A stretch of 64,000 nt of DNA, from contig OY755240.1 of NCBI GenBank assembly GCA_963576725.1, positions 35,672,163 to 35,736,162 of the forward strand. Direction: 5' to 3'. The notes under the pieces are model-generated. The model saw nothing but the letters and a program-made list of their open reading frames with translations, was not told where the DNA came from and did no database searches. This DNA comes from Azorinus chamasolen. Its lineage: Eukaryota > Mollusca > Bivalvia > Cardiida > Solecurtidae. Of this stretch, positions 44,785-54,684 are shown piece after piece (positions within the stretch are counted from its first letter, which is position 1; every line of letters begins with the position of its first letter). The position numbers and the translations under genes are program-made.

Positions 44785-46129
44785 AACAAGAGGGCCAAGA
44801 TGGCCCTTAATCGCTCACCTGATTACCATAGATTTAAGATTTTTGCAGGGTAGCCCATGGGTAGGGTCAATATTGAACTTAGGGACAATATATTAACAAT
44901 GTTGATAGTGGATCATGAGCAGTGGATCATGAGCAGTGGTTCTACAGAACAAGATTTTCAAAGATTTAGTATATTGTTTTATCAAGACAATGATTCTGAC
45001 CAATGAAGATTGGGCTAAAAATGTGCTCTCTAAACTATTTTTTCTAAGATTTGACCTAGTGACCTACTTTCTATTCCCACCCAACCCATGATCACACCCA
45101 ACCTTGATATCACCAAGACAAACACTCTGAGCAAGTTTGAGGAAGACTGGGCTAAAAATGTGGCCACTGGAGTGTAAACTAGATTTCTCTAAGATATGAC
45201 CCAGTGACCTACTTTTTGACCTCACATAATCCACTTTCAAACTTGTCCAAGATTTTATTAGGACAATCATTCTGACCAATTTTCATGAAGATTTGGCTAT
45301 AAATGTGACCTCTAGGGTGTTCACAAGGCTTTCATACTATTTGACCTAGTGACCTAGTTTTTTACCCCACATAACCCACTTTCAAACTTGTTTGAGATTT
45401 TATCAAGACAATCATTATGACTAAGTTTCATGAAGATTAGACTAAAATTGTGACCACTAGAGTGTTCACAAGGTTTTTCTACTGTTTGACCTAGTGACCT
45501 AGTTTTTAACCCCACTTGACCCACTTTCGAACTAGTCCGAGATTTTATCAAGACATTCGTTCTGACCAAGTTTCATGAAAATTGGACTAAAATTGTGACC
45601 ACTAGAGTGTTCACAAGGTTTTTCTACTGTTTGACCTAGTGACCTAGTTTTTAACTCCACTTGACCCACTTTCGAACTCGTCCGAGATTTTATCAAGACA
45701 TTCATTCTGACTAAGTTTCATGAAGATTGGACTAAAATTGTGACTACTAGAGTGTTCACAAGGTTTTTCTACTGTTTGACCTAGTGACCTAGTTTTTTAC
45801 CCCACATAACCCATTTTTCAAACTCCTCCGAGATTTTATCAAGACAATCATTCTGACCAAGTTTCATGAAAATTGGGCTAAAAATGTGACCTATAGAGGG
45901 TTCACAAGGTTTTCCTACTATTTGACCTAGTGACCTAGTTTTTAACCCAACTTGACCCACTTTCGAACTCGTCCGAGATTTTATCAAGACATTCATTTTG
46001 ACCAAGTTTCATGAAGATTAGACTACAATTGTGACCACTAGAGTGTTCACAAGCAAATTGTTGACGACACACGACGCACACCGCACGACGGACGACAGAC
46101 ATTCAAGTCTCCCAAAAGCTCACCCTGAG
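44785..46129 (+). mobile_element. HLE-B copy 2, nested in HLE-D, 3' hairpin cut
   Basis: Same 5' end and 145-bp units as 2186-3464. The last motif is AAAAGCTCACCCTGAG, after which HLE-D text (TAAATATCTTATT) resumes; the second hairpin arm and TAAAAA are missing, so the 3' end was deleted after or during insertion. Confidence 0.85.
45052..45936. promoter_or_regulatory. Seven periodic AGGTCA DR2 sites, second HLE-B copy
   Basis: TGACCTAGTGACCT at 45052, 45342, 45487, 45632, 45777 and 45923, with TGACCCAGTGACCT at 45197, again at steps of about 145 bp. The same variant occupies the same (second) unit as in copy 1, so the pattern is inherited. Confidence 0.5.
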
Positions 46130-47754
46130 TAAATATCTTATTAAATAAAAAAGTTACAGCTAATCCTCATTTTTGCAGATTTTTGTAAAGTGCAACGGCC
46201 ATAACTCTGTAAAGACAAACTGAATGAACCTCAAAACAAAGTCAGCTTCAAATTTTGTTGCTTAAAACATTTGTGTTAAGTTTCATTTATATCATTTTAA
46301 TAGTTTTCCCAGAAAACAACAGACAAACTAAAAGTTGATCGACAAACAAAGCAACGAACACACAAAGTTCAAGGACCATAACTTTAGAATAAAATGACAT
46401 ATCAAAACCCCCGCAATATATGTGAAAATTCACATTAAGGTTTAACCATATAAAAAATTTGAAGTAAATATCATTTCAAATGAAAATGTTATGGCCATCC
46501 TCATATTTGCATAGATTTGCATTATTTTTTTAAGTGCAAGGGCCATAACTCCGAAACAACAAATCAAATGATCCTCAGAATCAACTTAGCTTCAGGCCTT
46601 GATGCATTAAACATGTGTATGAAGTTTCATTAATATCTGTCAAACAGTTTTGCCAGAAAACAGCGGACAAACTATATGCATATATTTGCATTATTTTTTA
46701 AGTAAAAGGGCCATAACTCCGAAACGAAAAATCAAATAAACCTCAAAATCGACTCAGCATCAGATCTTGATGCATTAAACATTTTTGGGCATCAAACATT
46801 TTTGTGAAGTTTCATTAATATCTCTCAAATAGTTTTCCCAGAAAACAGCGGACAAACTATTTGCATGTATTTGCATTATTTTTTAAGGACAAGGGCCATA
46901 ACTCTGAAACGAAAAATCAAATGATCCTCAGAATCAATTCAGTTTCAGATCTTGATGCATTAAACATTTGTGTGAAGTTTCATTAATATCTCTCAAATAG
47001 TTTCCCAGAAAACAGCGGACAAACTATTTGCATGTATTTGCATTATTTTTTAAATACAAGGGCCATAACTCTAAAACGACAAATCAAATGAACCTTAGAA
47101 TTGACTCAGCTTCAGATCTTGATGCATTAAACATTTGTGTTAAGTTTCATTAATATCTCTCAAATAGTTTTCCCAGAAAACAGGGGACAAACTATTTGCA
47201 ATTTTTTTAAGAACAAGGGCCATAACTCTGAAATGAAAAATCAAATGAACCTCAGAATCAACTCAGCTTCAGATCTTGATGCATTAAACATTTGTGTGAA
47301 GTTTCATTAATATCTGTTAAATAGTTTTCCCAGAAAACAGCGGACAAACTATTTGCATGTATTTGCATTATTTTTTAAGTAAAAGGGCCATAACTCCGAA
47401 ACGACAAATCAAATGAACCTCAGAATCGACTCAGCTTCAGATCTTGGTGCATTTAACATTTGTGTGAAGTTTCATTAATATCTCTCAAATAGTTTTCCCA
47501 GAAAACAGCGGACAAACTATTTGCATATTTTTAAGGACAAGGGCCATAACTCTCTGAAATGAAAAATCAAATGAACCTCAGAATCAACTCAGCTTCAGAT
47601 CTTGATGCATTAAACATTTGTGTGAAGTTTCATTAATATCTGTCAAATAGTTTTCCCAGAAAACAGCGGACAAACAAAATGTTGACGGACGAACGAACGG
47701 ACGGACAGGGCCACGACAATATACGACCACCTTTATTAGGTGGGCGTATAAAAA

Positions 47755-48020
47755 CGCAGACTGAGTTTGACTACCCGAATACTGAATCTGATAGGGCTCC
47801 ATTGAAAAATGCATCTTCAAAAAAGCAAGTTGAGCATGATTACGCGAATATTGAGCCTGTTATGACTCCAGTAGAAAATCTGACAAAATTTACTCCTGCT
47901 ACATCAAAGGAGGTGAAACAAATCATATTACAGTCTCCAAATAAATCCTGTGAATTAGACCCGATACCAACATGGTTATTAAAAGTATGTCTCGATGAAC
48001 TTTTACCAGTTTTAATGAAA
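47755..48020 (+). pseudogene. LINE ORF2, linker before the RT domain (piece 2)
   Basis: Open frame with FTPATSKEVKQIILQSPNKS and CELDPIPTWLLKVCLDELLP, the region leading into the reverse transcriptase of L2/CR1-type elements. Codon phase matches piece 1 on the left. On the right, joining ATGAAA (to 48020) with ATTATCAAC (from 49333) keeps the frame. Apparently intact apart from the two insertions. Confidence 0.85.
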
Positions 48021-49332
48021 ACTAGAGGTTTGTTTTTGTCACAAAAACAGATGTCTCCCCCTCCCATCCTCTTTCCAATTCACAATTGTAATGTCTGTAA
48101 CTCCAAATTTATCAGGGTCTAATTTTTAAGTCATCAGGGGCAATAACTCCAACATTGTCAGGGGGAGACAATTCAAAAGCCCCGGGTACACAAAAACACA
48201 TGCTAGTCAACATTATTGTAAAGATTGGTGAGTCTAGTACTAGTGGTTTCAGAGATAATGTGACACAAAGTAAAGTTTCTCTTATCTTAAGTCATAAGGG
48301 GCAGTAACTCCAAAGTTATCAGGGGGAGACAATTAAAAACCCAGATGCGCAAAAACTCATGCTGGTGAACATTCCTGTGAAGTTTGGTGACTCTAGCCCT
48401 ACTGGTTTCAGAGATACGTGCAGCACAAAGTTTCTCTAATTTTAAGTTATCATATCAGGGGCAGTAACTCAAGAATTATCAGGGGGAGACAATTAAAAAG
48501 CCCAGGTGCACAACAACTCATGCAGGTCAACATTCCTGTGAAGTTTGGTGACTCTAACCCTAGTGGTTTTAAAGATATGCATGACACAAAGTTTCTCTAA
48601 TTTTAAGTAATCATATCAGGGGCAATAACTCCAAAGTTATCAAGGGGAGACAATTCAAAAATCCCAGGTGCACAACAACTCATGCTGGTGAACATTCCTG
48701 TGAAGTTTGGTGACTCTAGCCCCAGTGGTTTCAGAGATATGCACGACACTAAGTAAAGTTTGTCTAATTTTAAGTCATCAGGGGCAGTAACTCCAAAGTT
48801 AACAGGGGGAGACAATTAAAAAAAACTTAAGAGCAAAACAACTCATGCTTGTGAACAATCCTGTGAAGTTTGGTGACTCTAGCCCTACTGGTTTCAGAGA
48901 TACGCGTGACACACAGTTTGTATAAATTTAAGTATTCATATCAGGGGCAATAACTCAAGAATTATCAGAGGGAGACAATTCAAAAACCATAGGTGCACAA
49001 CAACTCATGCTGGTGATCATTCCTGTGAAGTTTGGTGACTCTAGTACTAGCGGTTTCAGAGATACGCACGACACAAAGTTTTTCTAATTTTAAGTCATCA
49101 GGGGCAATAACTCCTAAGTTATCAGGGGGAGACAATTCAAAAAACCCAGGTGCACAACAACTCATGCTGGTGAACATTGCTGTGAAGTATGGTGACTCTA
49201 GCCCAACTGGTTTCAGAGATACGCGCGACACAAGTTTGTGACGGACAGACAGACAGACAGACGGACGGACAGACAGACAGACAGACAACTCTGGCAAAAA
49301 CAATATATCTCCCCATAAATGGGGGAGACATA
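48021..49332 (+). mobile_element. HLE-C copy 3, inserted in the LINE
   Basis: Begins ACTAGAGGTTTGTTTTTGTC and ends with the GACGGACAGACAGAC tract, hairpin CTCCCCATAAATGGGGGAG and GACATA. About seven units. The LINE continues in frame on both sides with no duplicated bases. Confidence 0.9.
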
Positions 49333-50797
49333 ATTATCAACCTGTCTCTTGACTCAGCATATGTACCAAAGGCATTTAAGATCTCACATGTCAGACCTCT
49401 CATGAAAAAGCCAAATCTGGATCGAAACTCTTTTAAAAATTACAGACCTGTGTCAAATCTCCCATTTATCTCAAAGGTTTTGGAGAAGGTAGTGGACAAA
49501 CGTGTTGAACAACACTTGTCAATAAACAATCTTCACGAGAAGCATCAGTCGGCGTATAGAAAGTTTCACCCAACTGAGACTGCTCTACTCAAGGTCCAAA
49601 GCGATATTCTAGATTCACTAGACCAAAACAAGGTTACTGTCCTCGTATTACTGAACCTCTCCGCTGCATTTGACACTACTGATCACAACACACTGCTTGA
49701 ACGTTTAAAACATGACTTTGGAATAGGTGGTACACCGATTGAATGGATGACATCCTATCTCACCGATCGCTTTCAAACTGTGTGCATTGACAAAGAACTC
49801 TCTGAGCCAGTCCTCATGAAATACAGTATACCACAGGGATCAGTGTTAGGGCCAAAAAACTATATTATGTATACAAAACCCATAGGTGCAATTTGTAGAA
49901 ACCATGGACTTAATCATCATTTTTATGCAGACAACTCGCAGCTATATATATCATTTGAACCCATTGACACTACTACACAAATGGAAGTTATAAGACGAGT
50001 GGAAGCCTGTCTAAACGATGTTGTCTCCTGGATGCACCACAATATGTTAAAACTAAATGCAGATAAAACAGAACTTATACTGTTTAACTCCAAACGTAAT
50101 GCAGAACGTGTATCAAACATAGAAATCAAAATTGAAGATGCTGAGATAACACCATCAACGTGGGTTTGAAATTTGGGGGCATTCCTCGATTCCACCATGA
50201 ACATGGAACAACAGGTGAATTCTGTTTGTAGGTCTTGTTATGCCCAGCTACGACAAATTAGGCCATATCAGAAAATATCTTACCACTGATGCTACAAAAA
50301 CTCTAGTAAATTCTCTTGTTACATCCAGACTCGACTATTGTAACTCCCTTCTTTGTGGTTTACCAAAGACAACTTTGAACAAACTGCAGACTGTCCAAAA
50401 TGTTGCAGCTCGTATCATTACCAGGACATCACGTTTTGAACACATAACACCAGTGTTAAAGGAACTTCACTGGCTCCCAGTGGAACACCGGATTGACTTT
50501 AAACTTTTGACTCACACCTATAAAGCATTGAATTACAAATCTCCAAGTTACATCACGGACATGTTAAAGATATATAAACCACAACGTGATTTAAGATCAA
50601 AAAATGACTTTATGGCCCTCGTGATACCAAGATCCAGCACAGTTACCTTTGGTGATCGTAGCTTTGCAAAGGCGGCTCCTAAGTTATGGAATGAACTTCT
50701 GGTGGGAATACGGAACTCAGCTTCACTTGAGTCTTTTAACAGAACTCTTAAAACTCATTTCTTTTTAAAGATATATGGTGGCTCATGTATATTTTAA
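49333..50797 (+). pseudogene. LINE reverse transcriptase and C-terminus (piece 3), inactive
   Basis: Encodes a typical L2/CR1-type reverse transcriptase that would copy element RNA at a nicked target. Visible motifs are NYRPVSNLPFISKVLEKVV, a motif A that reads LLNLSAAFDTTDH, IPQGSVLGP, and a catalytic box FYADNSQLY. The motif A metal-binding Asp is replaced by Asn (AAC at 49654-49656), and the second Asp of the Y-A-D-D box is also Asn (AAC at 49933-49935). A stop (TGA 50167-50169) follows ITPSTWV. A frameshift near 50245-50262 moves the C-terminal part into another frame, read from 50240 to 50797 (RLDYCNSLLCGLPKTTL, LHWLPVEHRIDFKLLTHTYK, APKLWNELL). The element is dead by several independent lesions. 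Confidence 0.9.
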
Positions 50798-51226
50798 GCC
50801 CAAATAACTGTTGCATGTTTTAACTCTGCTACACTAGAATATTTTAAAAGATCTCTTAAAAATCATTCCTTTTTAAAGAATTATGGTGGCTGATATATAT
50901 TTTAAGCCCAAATAGCGGTTGCATGTTTTAACTTTAGGAATAGTATGCCATCAACTTTGCTTTATCCTCTTATCATAAGTGTACTATACCTTACTAGGCA
51001 TATGGATTTTAAATTTTGGGGTTATGCGATAAGTTCTTTTTATATACCTTAGAACTACACTGTAAATGTTTTGGTTTTGTTATGTTTTTATTTCTATTTA
51101 ATATCTTATATTTTCTTTAATTTCTGCTTTAGTATGTATAAATGTTTTAATTGTAAAGCACTTTTGAACGCATTTAGATATGAAAAGAGTGCTATATAAA
51201 TATGGTATAATAATAATAATAATAAG
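50798..51226 (+). mobile_element. LINE 3' UTR with AAT-repeat tail
   Basis: First a 109-bp tandem duplication of the ORF end and early UTR (50729-50823 resembles 50838-50932; shared TATTTTAAGCCCAAATA and GTTGCATGTTTTAAC). The 3' end carries TTGTAAAGCACTTTTGAACG, AAGAGTGCTATATAAATATG and a short (AAT)n at 51207-51226, a tail style common in L2/CR1-type LINEs and their SINEs. Confidence 0.75.
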
Positions 51227-52110
51227 GATTAATCCTCAGTGTAAATGATGTGACCCAGTTTTATTTCTATTTACAACCAAAATGATGACGTTACAGCTTT
51301 CATTGTTTATAATTTATTGACGAATCAAGTTCAGTACGTCATTATTGGTCCCCTTTAGAAAGGGGATTTCGAGACTCGGCACCAAACCAATTCGGCACCT
51401 AGACAACTCGGCACCATATTAAAATTTGATTTAACAGGCATTAATTAATTAGCTAAATGAAAATTATATAATTTAATATACAAAGTAACAATATACAATA
51501 TACAGGAGATTTCTGCATTACTTATGACCTGCATTGCATTGGATGTCAAAATTCCCTCAAGTCATCTTCTGGTAGTCATCCTGACTGATACCCAAGAAAC
51601 ACCAACAAAGTGAATCAATGATTTATTCAATTCTTCAGGACTTATCAAGTAAGGCATGTAGCGGCAGCATGTGAGACCGATTAATCAAACCATCTGATCT
51701 TGGTCTGCTCTGTTTGCAAAGGCTGTAGCAGTCAGCAGAATTAGCTACAAGAAGAATTAACCAGCAACTTGAAACAGAGAAGACCCAGATCAGATGGCTC
51801 CTATAGCAGCAGTCTAATCTGGGTCTACTCTATTTGACTTTTAAGGTCTTCACTGAATGCTGACGGTTCTTTAAGCTCAATCTTAACATTAAAATTGAAC
51901 AATAAGGAACCTTCGCATAAATACGAGCCACAGAAGGAACTGATTGAAAAATCGAAAAAAGTTACATGGGCATACAATAAACAGCATCAGTGACTGTTTA
52001 AAGTAATTGTAATCCTCGCGATGCCTGTTTGACACTGTAATGTTTAGGGTCCCTTAAAGGGTTTTACGAAAGAATATTCAGAATGCAAGACTCCAAAGGC
52101 TATAATTGTT
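51227..52110. other. Unique/repeat-remnant stretch without a gene
   Basis: Contains short modules GAGACTCGGCACCA, AATTCGGCACC and CAACTCGGCACCATATT (51370-51418), in the style of fold-back termini but with no mirror arm. Two TTAACCC MITE cores follow at about 51690-51730 and 51770-51840 (AGACCCAGATCAGATGGCTC, TCTGGGTCTACTC). Confidence 0.45.
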
Positions 52111-52355
52111 TTAACCCTTTCCCTTATAAATGTAAGCGCATTTTGGCGCATCTGCAAACAGAGTAGACCCAGATCAGATGGCTCCAATAGGAGCAGTCTG
52201 ATCAGGGTCTGCTCTGTTGTTTGCTTATGGTGTAATATAGATCTAATTATACAGCTTGTCCTGTCCTGTGTTCATATGCCATTATAAAAAATAATCTTAT
52301 TAATATTCATGACGTCATTATGTCCTACATGAATATTCATCAGGGAAGGGGTTAA
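52111..52355. mobile_element. TTAACCC hairpin MITE, complete copy
   Basis: Ends TTAACCCTTTCCC and GGGAAGGGGTTAA. Core CAAACAGAGTAGACCCAGAT, CAGATGGCTCC, GGGTCTGCTCTG. Confidence 0.8.
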
Positions 52356-52427
52356 TTAACTGAAGTTTTAGCTTAATACAGAAAACAACGAAACTATCTA
52401 CGGTATGATTATTTTCATCGAAAACAG

Positions 52428-52500
52428 GGTAGACCCTGATCAGACAGCTCTAATAGAGGCTGTCTGATCTGGGACTACCCTGTGTGCAAAGGTATCAAAA
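52428..52500. mobile_element. TTAACCC MITE core
   Basis: AAACAGGGTAGACCCTGATC, AGACAGCTCTAATAGAGGCT, GTCTGATCTGGGACTACCCT. Confidence 0.6.
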
Positions 52501-52979
52501 GTCGTAAGTGTGTAGGAAATGATCAAAATAAAACTTTGTCAATTATATCAGTGATCTATGAGTCTCATTTTATTATTTCTCAATAAAAGATAGGAAAATC
52601 AGTGCTGGATTATATTTCCCCCTCTAAAGTCTCCAAAAAGCTCTCAGGAAATGGCTTTTCACATCCTTAAAATGGCAAAATTTCAGAAGCTTCCCTGACG
52701 GCTCCCGGGCTATTCTTGCCTCACTCTTTACGCATTCTGACCCTTGACAGCTATGAATATTATTTTAACCGTTCAAAACCGAAAATAATGACCAGAACTG
52801 ATGCTTTAGCGTTGCGTCCCAAGGACTCGACGACCTCCGAAATTCCGAGTCCCAGTTGATTTCTTTGCGTAAATAAATATATGATTACAGTGAATCTGTA
52901 TCTGTGTCTATACGTCGACAGAATCCTATAAATATAGGCTTTTACACGACGAGTGAGAAGAGACACCATTATTATTGGC

Positions 52980-53560
52980 GATAATCTCGTAGGGCTGTCT
53001 TGAAAGCCTCTACGGAATCAGCATGCACTATGCTGTCTGGCAGTTTGTTCCACTGTATCAGTGTTTACAAAGAATGGTTTTCTGTATTGAGGGGTCCTGC
53101 TATTTGGGACTACCAGCCCTTTTACATAAATTGTTTATGCATACACATGTGCACATCCCACTTGAGGTCTTTGCATGGATATCTGACTACCTAAATACAG
53201 ATTATCAGATTATCTTGTACCTCTTGTAGGATATGGCTGCTGAGTTGGTAAAATTTGGATACCTTTTGGTTTATGGAGAGTATGTAACATTTTTTTGCAT
53301 TGAATCTCATACCCCATTTGTGCACCCATGTTTCCAGGTTTGTTAAGTCTGACTGAAGTTTTTTCTTGATCTGTACTGTTCCTGTTGGTTCGGTAGAGTA
53401 GGCAGTCATCTGCAAATAGGCGTACTGATAATCTTTATACACAATACGGGAGGTCATTTATGTGGCAGAGAAACAGGATCGGACCAAGAACAGTTCCTTG
53501 GGGTACTCCGGAGTCCACCGATGTTTCCACTGATTGCATGTCCACCTTCTAAGTAAACGC
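52980..53560 (-). pseudogene. LINE reverse-transcriptase C-terminal fragment
   Basis: On the minus strand the order is [20 protein letters not shown], then a stop, then RLFADDCLLYRTNR with an intact F-A-D-D box (53405-53416). After a frameshift comes KKLQSDLTNLETWVHKWGMR. After a degraded stretch comes WNKLPDSIVHADSVEAF near 53000. This is the catalytic half and C-terminus of a Jockey/CR1-type reverse transcriptase, not the same family as the LINE at 43.9-51.2 kb. Stops and frameshifts make it a fossil. It has no visible 3' tail, and unique AT-rich sequence flanks it (52500-52970 and 53560-54160). Confidence 0.8.
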
Positions 53561-54161
53561 GAACACAAAACACCAATTTTATCTTTTTATCAGTTTAAAG
53601 AACTATATCAAATTAATGATATCCTACAGTAACAAAAGTGTAAATTTGCTGAGACTGAGAGAAAGTTTTAAGTCATATGAATTCATCAAAATTGTTTTTA
53701 AATATGAATATTCATTGGGTAATAAATTTTCGTAGTAACAACACTTACTGTTCTTCACGAAGCAGTCTTTTTTCTTACAGTATAATGCCAATATCTGGTA
53801 TATATATGAGAAAAAACTGTGAAGTAAGATAATGTACAAGAAACCTCAACCACTAAATACTTATGTTAGACGAAATGTCATGTAGACGAAACCTGACCCG
53901 GATATGGCAGTATCCGAATGCGGATCTGTTTAGCTTCGACACGTGAATGACAATATGGGCAATATAATTAACGCGCCTAACATTCTGCAATAATTATAAT
54001 TTGAGACCAACGTGTAAATTGTATTTATCTTACCTTCACTATAAACGTTAGCACGGAGGGCCGTAGCGGAAATGTTTACATCGCCATTGTTGTTATTGCA
54101 GTGTCGGTTATTTCCGGTAAGTTCCGAAACATCTCGCGGAAAATCGGAACAGCTCAGCTCC

Positions 54162-54323
54162 AATCGTAACTACTCGCCGTATTCCGTCAGAGTTCGGAAT
54201 ATAGGTCTTATTTCGATAGAAATAGCCGAGGTGTTCCGAGTGCAGCTCAGCTCACTCGGAACACCTCGGCTATATTTCTATCGAATTCCGAACTCTGACG
54301 GAATACGGCGAGTAGTTACGATT
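54162..54323. repeat. Hairpin with about 70-bp arms
   Basis: AATCGTAACTACTCGCCGTA, TCAGAGTTCGGAAT and GCCGAGGTGTTCCGAGTG on the left, mirrored exactly on the right (CACTCGGAACACCTCGGC ... GCGAGTAGTTACGATT). The loop near 54242-54252 is CAGCTCAGCT. An extra TATAGGTCTTA bulge lies in the left arm. A related arm (TCGTAACTACTCGTCTTATT) is at 22872. Confidence 0.85.
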
Positions 54324-54349
54324 GCTATTTAGTCCTGCCCAGGTGGCAA

Positions 54350-54527
54350 CACAGGTACCAGGCGCGGGACCATTTCATAAATGAATACTACTGACAAACA
54401 TCTTCAAATACGTTTAGACATCATACTTTGACAGAAAAAAGTTTTGATTTTTTTTTTGTCTATAGAAACGTATTTGAAGATGTTTAACAATAGTATTTAT
54501 GAAATTGTCACGCGTCTGGTACCTGTG
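54350..54527. repeat. Hairpin MITE with about 65-bp arms
   Basis: CACAGGTACCAGGCGCGGGA, CATTTCATAAATGAATACTA and AACATCTTCAAATACGTTT are mirrored by AAACGTATTTGAAGATGTTT, AATAGTATTTATGAAAT and CGCGTCTGGTACCTGTG. The spacer of about 50 bp is T-rich. Confidence 0.85.
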
Positions 54528-54684
54528 GGTGGAGTATGACTAAAACACGAAAGGATTCTTCTTTTTCGTCTTCTTCTTCGCCTTCTTCTTCTTCTTCCAA
54601 TAAAGTACCAATCCCACTCTGGGGCAATGTCGTACAGCTGTGTAGTACAAGGTTGTGTGAGCGGCACATAATATACGGTAAACT

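Larger units (their letters stand above)
44650..47754 (+). mobile_element. HLE-D copy 2, inserted in the LINE, split by HLE-B
   Basis: Starts AACAAGAGTACTGCATACGG with ATACGCCCACTT. It ends with the GACGGACGAACGAACGGACG tract, hairpin ACGACCACCT/AGGTGGGCGT and ATAAAAA. Nine or so units of 160-170 bp. HLE-B sits at 44785-46129. Removing 44650-47754 keeps the LINE reading frame. Confidence 0.85.
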
